The position numbers and the translations under genes are program-made. This document shows, piece by piece, positions 1 through 6,123 of a stretch of 6,129 nt of DNA; the stretch's first letter is position 1, and every line of letters starts with the position of its first letter. Origin of the DNA: Deltaproteobacteria bacterium (GTDB lineage Bacteria; Desulfobacterota; DSM-4660; Desulfatiglandales; Desulfatiglandaceae); assembly GCA_003646995.1 (NCBI GenBank), contig QMLZ01000185.1:1-6129 (forward strand). Reading direction: 5' to 3'. The notes under the pieces are model-generated. The model was not told the DNA's origin. It was given only the letters and a program-made list of their open reading frames with translations, and did no database searches.

Positions 1-296
1 CCGCTTGCGGCACAAGCATCTTCGATCCTCACAGTCGGCACCGGAACCAATCCTATCCGCTTCGCTACCGCAGGAGCGAGATGCACCTGCGATTCAAATA
101 AATCACTACTGAGATTTCCTAGGTAAAAGGCATCTATCATCCGGCTGTCAAAGCCCTTATCTACTGAAGACTCAAGATCCTTAAAGGCTTCTACAAATAG
201 ATCGGTTGTCCTCACACCCTTAGGATAAGCACCAAATTTCGAAAGACCCGCCCCTACAACAGCTACGCCTCGACCAAGTTTCCTATGTTTCGCCAT
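1..296 (-). CDS. Thiolase / acetyl-CoA acetyltransferase (SCP-x type), N-terminal part only
   Basis: This is the first 98 codons of a thiolase-superfamily enzyme; the rest lies beyond the window edge. The N-terminus has the strand-turn typical of the family (VAVVGAGLSKFG, residues 11-22). The fragment ends in EDACAAS, where Cys95 matches the cysteine that thiolases acylate in their ExACASG motif. Such enzymes cleave or form 3-ketoacyl-CoA using CoA in the cytoplasm. The pattern resembles the archaeal/SCP-x-type thiolases more than FadA, and that subgroup is often followed by a DUF35 zinc-ribbon partner, which cannot be checked here. The ATG at 296 has a GGGAG ribosome site 7 nt upstream (304-308). 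The gene starts 21 nt after the small cysteine protein, so it is probably co-transcribed with the dehydratase. The thiolase fold is a confident call; the substrate is unknown. Confidence 0.88.
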   Translation of the reverse strand, partial: MAKHRKLGRGVAVVGAGLSKFGAYPKGVRTTDLFVEAFKDLESSVDKGFDSRMIDAFYLGNLSSDLFESQVHLAPAVAKRIGLVPVPTVRIEDACAAS

Positions 297-317
297 ATCT
301 TTTCTCCCTTTAGCCTT

Positions 318-638
318 TCATTTCTTTCCAATTGAACGACTTATCTCGTGTACCAAAAAATTCGGTATCTCCCTTTCTCCAACATACCTTCCAAAAACCA
401 TCTCCCCCTCTACTGACAGAACGGGTGCCTTTGCTTCTAACATCATGCCTTCCTCCTCCAAACATGCATGTCTGCAGCCATTTACTAATAGGAGAAGATC
501 TGCATTTTCTGAATCCTGGCCCACAAAATTTACTCGCAGGCCCTTCTTTTCTATCTCTTCTTTTAGAGATTCTACTAACCCGACTCTGTTTATCTCAGGG
601 TTACACCCGCCGCAGTACTTCACCTTTATGGTTAGCAT
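318..638 (-). CDS. Small four-cysteine (CGGC) protein of unknown function, coupled to the dehydratase gene
   Basis: A 106-residue soluble protein that I cannot assign to a function. It begins MLTIKVKYCGGCNPEINR and has just four cysteines in two pairs: Cys9/Cys12 (CxxC) and Cys55/Cys59 (NGCRHAC). The order is a short strand ending in the first pair, a charged helix (about 16-33), a second strand, then a strand LLLLVNG ending in the second pair. This suggests a small alpha/beta fold with both pairs at strand ends, able to bind a metal or Fe-S cluster or to form disulfides (inference). There is no signal peptide or membrane segment. I chose the ATG at 638 because it overlaps the dehydratase stop as TGATG and has GGAG 8 nt upstream (647-650). 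A longer reading from 692 would add 18 residues inside the dehydratase gene and is unlikely. Its place between dehydratase and thiolase suggests a role in the same pathway, perhaps redox or cluster handling. Confidence 0.85.
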   Translation of the reverse strand: MLTIKVKYCGGCNPEINRVGLVESLKEEIEKKGLRVNFVGQDSENADLLLLVNGCRHACLEEEGMMLEAKAPVLSVEGEMVFGRYVGEREIPNFLVHEISRSIGKK

Positions 639-2170
639 CAGGACTTCTCCGCAACATGTCCTTGCCTTATCCTTTCCTTTACCTCCCTCCAATACGTCTC
701 TTCATCTTTGCCTACTATCTTTTCAAAGTCCCTGTCCCTCTTTATCCCAGCCACACTCTTGGCCAATTCTACTTTCCTTTCTATATTTCCCCTCCGGGCG
801 ATCATGATCTTCTGGGCTGCTGGGGACCCTGCCCCGTGCATGGCCTCAGGCAGCCCCGCACCTACAGACATGTTTTCTATCAACCTCAGCATCTTAATGA
901 TATCAGAAGTAGAAAATCCTTCTTTTCCAACAAAACACTCCTCAATGATCTTCCCTATCTCCGGGTTTTCTAGATCCAATTCCGATGGAAGGGTAATGAT
1001 CTTTCCCCCTGCAATATCTTGAGCCAGGCGCATCCACTCATAGACCATCCTGGTAATGTTGAGTTTAACCACATTGGCCAGCAGGGGATTAATGTGATAG
1101 GCGCCAGAGGGAGTCTTATATCCTTCATAAGAGCATGCCAGGGTGCATGACCAGCAGGTCTCTGCCATGGCAATCATCTCAGTCAGCTTGTCTATGATGT
1201 GGGAGGCCCTGCTTATACCATGGGCATCTGCTATCCAATAAGATCCACCTATGACCACGTCTGCCAGTCCGACCTTACACCCCCCGTAATTACTCCTGTG
1301 GTAACCAGCAAAGGTTTCCACCAGTTCATTGGTAAAATCATATTCCCCCGCCATAAAGACCCTTTCCCAGGGAACAAAGACATCTTTAAATATGATGATT
1401 GCCTCTCCTCCCACAATCCCATATTTGGGATTGCCCGCATCCAAGGGACTGTCCAACCTCCTGGTATCATTTGTTTGCCTGCTAAAGACAAATGTCACGC
1501 CCTTGGTATCAGAAGGAATCGCAAAGGACAGGGCAAAATCCTTGTCCTCTTCTCCCATGGTGCGGGTGGGCATGGTGAGGATTTCATGGCTGTTTATGGC
1601 ACCAGTAATATGGGCCTTCACTCCCGAGACTATTATTCCATCATCCAGTCTTTCCTTTATATGCAAATAGGTGTCTTTGTTTTTTTGCTGGTGAGGTCGT
1701 AAGCTTCTGTCCCCCCTTGCATCGGTCATGGCACCAGAGGGCATGAGATCCTTTTCCTGCACCTCCTTAAGCCAAGCCTTGAACCTTTCGTGGTAGTTTG
1801 TTCCATGTTTCTGGTCAATATCGTATGTAGTGACATACACTGCATTGAGTCCGTCCAGACCCACGCATCGCTGAAAACAGGTTCCTGTCTTTTGCCCAAG
1901 AAGGCGCATCATCCTGACCTTTTTTACAAGGTCATCTATACTTTGATGAATATGGGTGAAGCGGTTGACCTTTTCTCCTGTGAGATGCGAGGTGGCGGTC
2001 ATGATTTCTTCATACTCCGGCCTATGAGCAAGTTCGTATGTCATAGCAGCAGCGTGCAAGTGTGGTTGAAACATGGGCTCATCAATAATGCTTTTAATTC
2101 TCTTCCCAAAAAAGTAAACTTTAAGATTTAGTGCCCTCAATGATTCAATGTATTCTTTTCCATTCATCAT
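638..2170 (-). CDS. abfD: 4-hydroxybutyryl-CoA dehydratase / vinylacetyl-CoA isomerase family protein
   Basis: A 510-residue enzyme of the HpaB-like flavoprotein family that uses FAD and a [4Fe-4S] cluster. The characterised Clostridium aminobutyricum enzyme, about 490 residues, dehydrates 4-hydroxybutyryl-CoA to crotonyl-CoA by a ketyl-radical route. All ligands recalled for that enzyme (C99, C103, H292, C299) are present: CFQRC gives Cys98 and Cys102, and HRSNYGGCK gives His291, Tyr295, Cys298 and Lys299. Thr189 (HITGA) and Glu256 (GGEA) match further active-site positions, and a conserved HGAGSP lies at 445-450. An intact active site argues for true dehydratase activity rather than a monooxygenase. 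The ATG at 2170 is 10 nt from a GAGG site; the ATG at 2179 is only 1 nt from it. The gene starts a unit with the four-cysteine protein and the thiolase. An extra CxxCxxxC at 339-346 is not part of the known cluster site. The family is certain; the natural substrate could be a different 4-hydroxyacyl-CoA. Confidence 0.93.
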   Translation of the reverse strand: MMNGKEYIESLRALNLKVYFFGKRIKSIIDEPMFQPHLHAAAMTYELAHRPEYEEIMTATSHLTGEKVNRFTHIHQSIDDLVKKVRMMRLLGQKTGTCFQRCVGLDGLNAVYVTTYDIDQKHGTNYHERFKAWLKEVQEKDLMPSGAMTDARGDRSLRPHQQKNKDTYLHIKERLDDGIIVSGVKAHITGAINSHEILTMPTRTMGEEDKDFALSFAIPSDTKGVTFVFSRQTNDTRRLDSPLDAGNPKYGIVGGEAIIIFKDVFVPWERVFMAGEYDFTNELVETFAGYHRSNYGGCKVGLADVVIGGSYWIADAHGISRASHIIDKLTEMIAMAETCWSCTLACSYEGYKTPSGAYHINPLLANVVKLNITRMVYEWMRLAQDIAGGKIITLPSELDLENPEIGKIIEECFVGKEGFSTSDIIKMLRLIENMSVGAGLPEAMHGAGSPAAQKIMIARRGNIERKVELAKSVAGIKRDRDFEKIVGKDEETYWREVKERIRQGHVAEKS

Positions 2171-2180
2171 AGGTTGCATA

Positions 2181-2184
2181 CCTC
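2181..2184 (-). promoter_or_regulatory. Ribosome binding site deciding the dehydratase start
   Basis: GAGG on the minus strand lies 10 nt before the ATG at 2170 but only 1 nt before the ATG at 2179. The spacing favours the shorter protein starting MMNGKEY. Confidence 0.55.
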
Positions 2185-2292
2185 TTATTATTTTTCAAGA
2201 TTAATATTATAAATTCAGATTATGCACGAACGCCGACTGAATCGATTTTGGAAAAATACATCTCCCCTACTGATTTTTTCTCCCTTACTGTC

Positions 2293-2318
2293 TTGCCCAG
2301 AAGGCAATTTGAAAATTG
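2293..2318. promoter_or_regulatory. Two adjoining short palindromes, possible operator
   Basis: TTGCC-cagaa-GGCAA (2293-2307) is followed, sharing its CAA, by CAATTT-ga-AAATTG (2305-2318). Both have perfect arms of 5 and 6 bases. They lie about 120-150 nt upstream of the dehydratase start and just downstream of a possible -10 box, as a repressor site would. No regulator gene is in the window, so the operator role is inference; AT-rich DNA yields short palindromes by chance. Confidence 0.3.
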
Positions 2319-2329
2319 GTACATAATTA

Positions 2330-2358
2330 AGTATAAAAACTCCTTTGGCAATTCAATA
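2330..2358 (-). promoter_or_regulatory. Weak sigma70-like promoter candidate for the abfD group
   Basis: The minus strand has TATACT (2330-2335, five of six matches to TATAAT). TTGAAT is 15 nt upstream of it and TATTGA is 17 nt upstream. Neither -35 is good at proper spacing, so this is only the best candidate seen in the gap. Confidence 0.2.
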
Positions 2359-2456
2359 CATTGGCTATTTTGGTATTCTCAAGTAACACATTGGGTCAAG
2401 ACATTATATATTTTTTAGGGTTTTTGGGGTTGAAAACAGAAAGTAACTCTTAAGCC

Positions 2457-3641
2457 TTAAGAATATCTAGATATCTTCAGCAAGGCATCAAGCCTGGGAT
2501 CAGTACGGAAAACAGAAAAATTGCGATATCCCAAGATTTCACCCCGAGTATATTTTCCTGATGCGACTTGCATCACTTCGTCAAAAATTCTTCGGCCTAC
2601 AGAATCAATTGCCTCTTCGCCAGTAATAATTGTACCAGCATTGATATCCATATCCTCTGACATTTTTTCAAAAGTTGCAGGGTTTCCTGTTACCTTTATC
2701 AGTGGTGCAATGGCGTGTCCAAACGTGCCCCCACATCCAGTCACAAATATTATTATCTGTGCTCCAGCTGCAGCCATAAAGGACATGGCCATAGGCTCCA
2801 TGTGCGTACCGTCCTGGAGATAAAAGCCTCCTCCTTCGGGCACCTTCTGCAATAGGCGATCACTATTTTCTAAGACTCCCATGATGGTTCTGCTGCCGCT
2901 TTTGTGAATAGCTCCCAGTGATTTCTCCTCTATAGTTGTCAAACCACCATCCACATTTCCCTTACACATAAACTCCATCTGTGCTCCAGGTACAGACCAC
3001 CGTTTTTCTTCATTCCCTATCATTTCGTAGATTTGCTTTCTCACCTTCTCGTTGACAGCCCTTTTAGCCAAAGGTTCCTCTGCTCCAACAGCTTCTATAG
3101 GCTCACTCATTATTGCTGAGCCTCCAGCATCTACGAACATATCAACGAATGCTCCAACTGCTGGATTGCCTGCAAGCCCACTAGTTGTATCAGAACCGCC
3201 ACACTTCACTCCTACAATAAGCTTGCTTATATCAAACTCTATGCGTTTTAGTTCCATAAGTTTCTGGGACATGTCCTTTATAATACGCTTACCTTCCTTT
3301 ACAGCATTTCGAGTCCCCCCAAGTTGTTGGACAGAAATCCACTCCACCGGCTTTCCTGATTTTTTCATCCTTCCAGCTAAGGCTTGTGCAGGCATGCCTT
3401 CACACCCCATACCCACTACCAATATCGCTCCGACATTAGGGTTTTCTCCTACTCCAATAAGCGTGTTAGCTACCATTTCTCCAGGAATACAACCATAGTG
3501 CTGTGTGATAGGTATTGCTCCTTCCACGTCCTCGGCGATCATTCTCGCCACTGGTTCGCTACAATCTGCCACGGCCATAACAAGGATAAGATTCCGTATC
3601 CCAACAGAGCCATCAGGTCGCGCATAGCCTTGAAACTTCAT
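2457..3641 (-). CDS. UxaA-family hydrolyase, large subunit (altronate/galactarate dehydratase type)
   Basis: A 394-residue catalytic subunit of the altronate dehydratase / D-galactarate dehydratase / sulfolactate sulfo-lyase family, metal-dependent lyases that eliminate water (or sulfite) from 2-hydroxyacids. Family blocks appear in order: RPDGSVGIRN (8-17), QHYGC (47-51), GMGCEG (77-82), KCGGSDTTSGLAGNPAVG (146-163), GGLTTIEEKSLG (232-243), TGCGGTFGHAIAPLIKVTGNP (301-321) and DINAG (332-336). Length fits the split form, in which the SAF domain is a separate protein. That partner is encoded 4 nt upstream. I chose the ATG at 3641 because AGGAGG lies 9 nt before it, inside the end of the SAF gene, and the family begins at this point; a start at 3752 would add 37 unrelated residues overlapping the SAF gene. 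The transporter genes upstream suggest the substrate is an imported acid. Altronate, galactarate, sulfolactate or another hydroxyacid cannot be told apart here. Confidence 0.92.
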   Translation of the reverse strand: MKFQGYARPDGSVGIRNLILVMAVADCSEPVARMIAEDVEGAIPITQHYGCIPGEMVANTLIGVGENPNVGAILVVGMGCEGMPAQALAGRMKKSGKPVEWISVQQLGGTRNAVKEGKRIIKDMSQKLMELKRIEFDISKLIVGVKCGGSDTTSGLAGNPAVGAFVDMFVDAGGSAIMSEPIEAVGAEEPLAKRAVNEKVRKQIYEMIGNEEKRWSVPGAQMEFMCKGNVDGGLTTIEEKSLGAIHKSGSRTIMGVLENSDRLLQKVPEGGGFYLQDGTHMEPMAMSFMAAAGAQIIIFVTGCGGTFGHAIAPLIKVTGNPATFEKMSEDMDINAGTIITGEEAIDSVGRRIFDEVMQVASGKYTRGEILGYRNFSVFRTDPRLDALLKISRYS

Positions 3642-3645
3642 GGGC

Positions 3646-3957
3646 TTATCCCTCCTTTCTGTACCAGACATCAGGTAACTGCATGCGATTGCTTTTGACG
3701 TTATGAATGTGCACATGCTTACCGATATCAATATCTTTGGAAGCATGGCCAATTACTTCCCCATATTTTATCACTGCTTCACCCTTTTTGATTTCAGCAA
3801 TTGCAAGCTTATGCCCAAAAGGTATTTTTTCCATAACCCTGATCTCTTTAACAACTTCCTGCGAGGGTAGGGTGACCTTCGCAGTAGATCCCACTTCGAA
3901 GTCTTCCAAGGCAGTAGCCACATTGTCCTTGGAACTCATCGCTATTGCTCTTTTCAT
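3646..3957 (-). CDS. UxaA-family hydrolyase, small subunit (SAF domain)
   Basis: A 103-residue protein that is a complete SAF domain, equivalent to the N-terminal part of altronate dehydratase or to the small subunit SuyA of sulfolactate sulfo-lyase. Family motifs are KDNVATAL (10-17), IPFGHKLAI (45-53), VIKYGEVIG (62-70) and IGKHVHIHNV (78-87); the His- and Gly-rich GHK and HVHIHN segments are the most diagnostic. It has no catalytic domain and should work as a complex with the large subunit 4 nt downstream. The ATG at 3957 is supported by GGAGG 6 nt upstream (3964-3968). It lies 27 nt after the TRAP large permease, so it belongs to the transporter operon. Altronate dehydratase and sulfolactate lyase small subunits look alike at this resolution, so I give no symbol. 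Confidence 0.92.
   Translation of the reverse strand: MKRAIAMSSKDNVATALEDFEVGSTAKVTLPSQEVVKEIRVMEKIPFGHKLAIAEIKKGEAVIKYGEVIGHASKDIDIGKHVHIHNVKSNRMQLPDVWYRKEG
3651..3656 (-). promoter_or_regulatory. Strong ribosome binding site of the large hydrolyase subunit
   Basis: AGGAGG on the minus strand sits 9 nt before the ATG at 3641 and overlaps the last Lys-Glu codons of the SAF subunit. It settles the start and suggests coupled translation giving balanced amounts of the two subunits. Confidence 0.8.
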
Positions 3958-3984
3958 AGTTTACCTCCGTTATTTGAAGATGTT

Positions 3985-5289
3985 TTACCGCATTGTAGAT
4001 GGAAGCCATAATGCAATTTGGGGGAACATGAATAGGAGGGAAAGAGTTATTAAATCCATAATTAAGAAAGGAATACATCCCCTGAAGATGACCCCAGTCT
4101 CAACCTCTGGAAGAATTCCTTTAATAACATAAACGTTAAGTCCTACTGGCGGAGTTATCAAGGATACCTCAATGAGCTTTGTCACCAATATCCCAAACCA
4201 GATGCCACTAAATCCCAATGCCTTTACTACTGGAAATATTATAGGAAGGGTCAAGAAAAGCATGGAAACAGTATCAAGAAACATGCCTAAAGGCACATAA
4301 ACAAGAAGTAATATAATCAATATCAATCGAGGAGATAGACTCAATTCTGTTAAGTACCTAACAAGTGTTTGAGGAATTCCAGAGACTGTTAGGCCGAGTG
4401 TGAAAAAGTGTGCGCATATTACTATTGTAAAAAACATGCATGTAACTTTTGCTGTCTCTGCAAGGCCACCTTTAAGTGATTGAAAGCGGTCTTTGGATCT
4501 AAATAAAACTAGCATAACCGCCACTGCTGCGCCAAATGCCCCAGCTTCTGTAGGTGTAAAGACGCCTGTGTAAATACCTCCCATCACTACACCAAAAATG
4601 AGAGCAGCACCGTATCCATTCTTCAGAGAATTGAACCGGGCTTGCCAGCTTACTTTGATTTTAGTTGAAGGGGCTATTTTGGGATTTATGGTACACCAGA
4701 TATAGATGCCTAACATGTAAAAGAAGGCCGAAAGCAAGCCTGGGAGTAAACCAGCGATAAGCAGCTTGCCGATAGATTCTTCAGTTATTATTCCATAAAT
4801 TACAAGGATACCACTAGGTGGTATCATTACGGAGAGCGTCCCCCCACCAGCGACACTTCCTGCTGCCAATTTCATGCTGTAGCCAAATCGTCGCATCTCT
4901 GGGATAGCAAGCTTTCCCATAGTTGCAGCTGCTGCTATGCTAGATCCAGAAGTGGCTCCAAATAGGCTGCATGCTCCTATAGTAGCCATTGCCAAGCCGC
5001 CCTTTATTCTGCCCAGCCAGGTATTTGCTATTACGAATGCATCTTGGTTTATACCAGCCGAATAGGCAAGCATGCCCATTAAGACAAAAAGAGGGAGGAC
5101 TACGTAGAGCCAACTAGCACTTGTATTAAAAGGGGTCGTTGATATAAAGCCATATGTTGTTTCCCATCCGGTAACCAGATAGAGGCAGACAACGCCTGAG
5201 AGTCCCAATGAAAATGCTATAGGAAGTCCAATAGATAGAAGCACAAATAGCAATACGATCATTAAGACTCCTGCTGTAAGGGGTTCCAT
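3985..5289 (-). CDS. dctM: TRAP transporter large permease (DctM family)
   Basis: A 434-residue, very hydrophobic membrane protein, the usual length for the ion-coupled channel subunit of TRAP transporters, which import carboxylates and related acids using the sodium gradient. Diagnostic blocks are GATSGSSIAAAATMGKLAIP (111-130), GGGTLSVMIPPSGILVIYG (148-166), GGIYTGVFTPTEAGAFGA (237-254), FLDTVSMLFLTLPIIFP (337-353) and TPPVGLNVYVIKG (379-391). About a dozen hydrophobic segments run from residue 5 to the end. The ATG at 5289 has GAGG 7 nt upstream (5297-5300), overlapping the stop of dctQ. It follows dctQ by 9 nt and precedes the SAF subunit by 27 nt, suggesting that the imported compound is the substrate of the hydrolyase. 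The substrate cannot be read from the permease alone. Confidence 0.95.
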   Translation of the reverse strand: MEPLTAGVLMIVLLFVLLSIGLPIAFSLGLSGVVCLYLVTGWETTYGFISTTPFNTSASWLYVVLPLFVLMGMLAYSAGINQDAFVIANTWLGRIKGGLAMATIGACSLFGATSGSSIAAAATMGKLAIPEMRRFGYSMKLAAGSVAGGGTLSVMIPPSGILVIYGIITEESIGKLLIAGLLPGLLSAFFYMLGIYIWCTINPKIAPSTKIKVSWQARFNSLKNGYGAALIFGVVMGGIYTGVFTPTEAGAFGAAVAVMLVLFRSKDRFQSLKGGLAETAKVTCMFFTIVICAHFFTLGLTVSGIPQTLVRYLTELSLSPRLILIILLLVYVPLGMFLDTVSMLFLTLPIIFPVVKALGFSGIWFGILVTKLIEVSLITPPVGLNVYVIKGILPEVETGVIFRGCIPFLIMDLITLSLLFMFPQIALWLPSTMR

Positions 5290-5298
5290 AGAAAGTCC

Positions 5299-5856
5299 TC
5301 ACTCTTTGATGTTTAGGGTTTCTTGGTTAAACTCTACTCCAAGTTTTTTCCTTGACACTATCCTTTGCACTTCAACTCCAATATCGATTAGAAATTGTAT
5401 ACATAGAAGCGCAGATCCAAAGGCGGCAGCTATTTTCCCTGGCCAGACTGGAAATTTTTTTACTCCCCAGAGGTTTTCACCTATGGTTATAGAATGTATG
5501 GCTTCCTTAGTCCCACCTATTGTTATGGCAAAAAACAAAGCAAATCCTATGACCCAACAGATTATATCGAACACACTTCGCATATTTGGCCCTAGTTTTG
5601 AAATGAGTACCTCGACTCGTACATGGCCCCGTTGAGACTGAGTCCAAGCTAAACTAAGAAAAACAACCGCTGACATAAAGAGGATATTCAACTCGAGCGT
5701 TCCATAAATAGGTTTATCGAAAAAAAATCTACCTATACAATCAGGAACGATAGTACAAACCATGAGGAATATGCAGACACTAGCTGATATCCCCGCGCCG
5801 TATCTGATATGTCTATACAGCTGGCTAGCCAATTCAAACAATCTTTTATGTCTCAA
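5299..5856 (-). CDS. dctQ: TRAP transporter small permease (DctQ family)
   Basis: A 185-residue inner-membrane protein with four hydrophobic segments (about 23-43, 57-73, 95-115 and 143-163). It is the small subunit that pairs with DctM in TRAP transporters. Family signatures are RGHVRVEVL between segments 2 and 3 and KFPVWPGK before segment 4. There is no plausible ATG. The reading frame offers GTG at 5865 and TTG at 5856. I prefer the TTG because GAGG (5865-5868) lies 8 nt before it, whereas the same bases directly abut the GTG; the GTG would add three residues (188 in all). It is the first clear gene of the operon. The expected dctP is missing just upstream, where there is a micro-ORF and then a palindromic repeat. 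Confidence 0.92.
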   Translation of the reverse strand: MRHKRLFELASQLYRHIRYGAGISASVCIFLMVCTIVPDCIGRFFFDKPIYGTLELNILFMSAVVFLSLAWTQSQRGHVRVEVLISKLGPNMRSVFDIICWVIGFALFFAITIGGTKEAIHSITIGENLWGVKKFPVWPGKIAAAFGSALLCIQFLIDIGVEVQRIVSRKKLGVEFNQETLNIKE

Positions 5857-5864
5857 TGTAGGCA

Positions 5865-5868
5865 CCTC
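5865..5868 (-). promoter_or_regulatory. Ribosome binding site bearing on the dctQ start
   Basis: GAGG on the minus strand is 8 nt before a TTG at 5856 and immediately before a GTG at 5865. Its spacing points to TTG as the initiation codon, unless the GTG is used without a proper site. Confidence 0.45.
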
Positions 5869-5889
5869 GATAATAGCGTTTAGTGTTTC

Positions 5890-5904
5890 TTAGAGTTTCT
5901 TCAT
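5890..5904 (-). other. Micro-ORF MKKL-stop with its own ribosome site
   Basis: ATG AAG AAA CTC TAA on the minus strand is preceded at 7 nt by AAGGA (5912-5916), a well-placed ribosome site. Its stop lies about 33 nt before the dctQ start. MKKL is a typical beginning of an exported protein such as a TRAP binding protein. It could be what is left of a deleted dctP, a leader peptide that couples translation to dctQ, or chance. Confidence 0.25.
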
Positions 5905-5996
5905 CAATTGTTCCTTAATTCAAATTTTGACAAACAAGCATATAAAAATATTTTTGTGAGCATACCTGTCCAAAAACGGTCTCAATTTAGAAAAGA

Positions 5997-6123
5997 GGGG
6001 AACGGGACATTCTCGGAGCGGCGTATTTTGGGCCTTGAGCAGGAGAGCGAAAGGGCCAAAATCCGCAGTGACCGAAGCCAAGGATGGCGAAGGGAGCGTA
6101 GCGAAGAGAATGTGCCGTTTCCC
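5997..6123. repeat. Nested imperfect palindrome, likely dispersed repeat or MITE-like element
   Basis: Outer arms 5997-6014 and 6106-6123 match as inverted repeats at 16 of 18 positions (GGGGAACGGGACATTCTC against GGGAAACGGCACATTCTC). Inside, 6021-6034 and 6053-6066 pair at 12 of 14 positions around an 18-nt loop, and GCCA-agga-TGGC (6077-6088) forms a third small hairpin. CGAAG recurs at 6073, 6088 and 6102, about 15 nt apart. The element is GC-rich between AT-rich DNA on its left and the window edge on its right. No transposase is visible, so it would be non-autonomous or an unrelated structured repeat. On the minus strand the arm is followed by TCTTTTCT, so it might also end transcription arriving from beyond the window. 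Confidence 0.6.

Larger units (their letters stand above)
2171..2456. other. AT-rich intergenic region between the hydrolyase operon and the dehydratase operon
   Basis: This 286-nt gap separates the stop of the large hydrolyase subunit from the dehydratase start. I see no convincing ORF, tRNA or GC-rich terminator stem in it. It is AT-rich, holds two adjoining short inverted repeats (2293-2318) and a weak promoter-like pair just upstream of them. It most likely carries the leader and promoter of the abfD group, which would make the two gene groups separate transcription units. Confidence 0.6.
5857..5996. other. AT-rich leader upstream of dctQ
   Basis: A 140-nt AT-rich stretch between the dctQ start and the palindromic element. 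It contains the micro-ORF, a perfect AAAAATATTTTT palindrome (5944-5955) and, on the minus strand, TTGGAC followed after 17 nt by TATTTT, a poor promoter match. The operon promoter may be here, but none is convincing. Confidence 0.4.

Noticed and set aside
639..692. 18-residue N-terminal extension of the small cysteine protein
   Set aside because: The extension is Lys/Gly-rich and lies wholly in the dehydratase 3' end. The ATG at 638 has the better ribosome site and a classic TGATG overlap.
332..973. 213-residue plus-strand open frame
   Set aside because: It lies antisense to the small cysteine protein and the dehydratase, both well supported by motifs and ribosome sites. Its translation is Pro/Leu/Ser-rich with no recognisable motif.
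1199..1702. 167-residue plus-strand open frame
   Set aside because: It is entirely antisense to the dehydratase gene, including its Fe-S ligand region, and has no ribosome site or family motif.
2449..2461. CTTAAG-c-CTTAAG at the end of the large hydrolyase gene as a terminator
   Set aside because: The stem is short and AT-rich, overlaps the stop codon and has no T-run after it on the minus strand. It does not look like an intrinsic terminator.
3642..3752. 37-residue N-terminal extension of the large hydrolyase subunit
   Set aside because: It overlaps the SAF subunit in another frame. The family start (MKFQGYARPDG) and an AGGAGG site both point to 3641.
3848..4078. 76-residue minus-strand open frame
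   Set aside because: It runs across the start of the SAF subunit and the end of dctM in a different frame, and resembles neither a family nor a leader.
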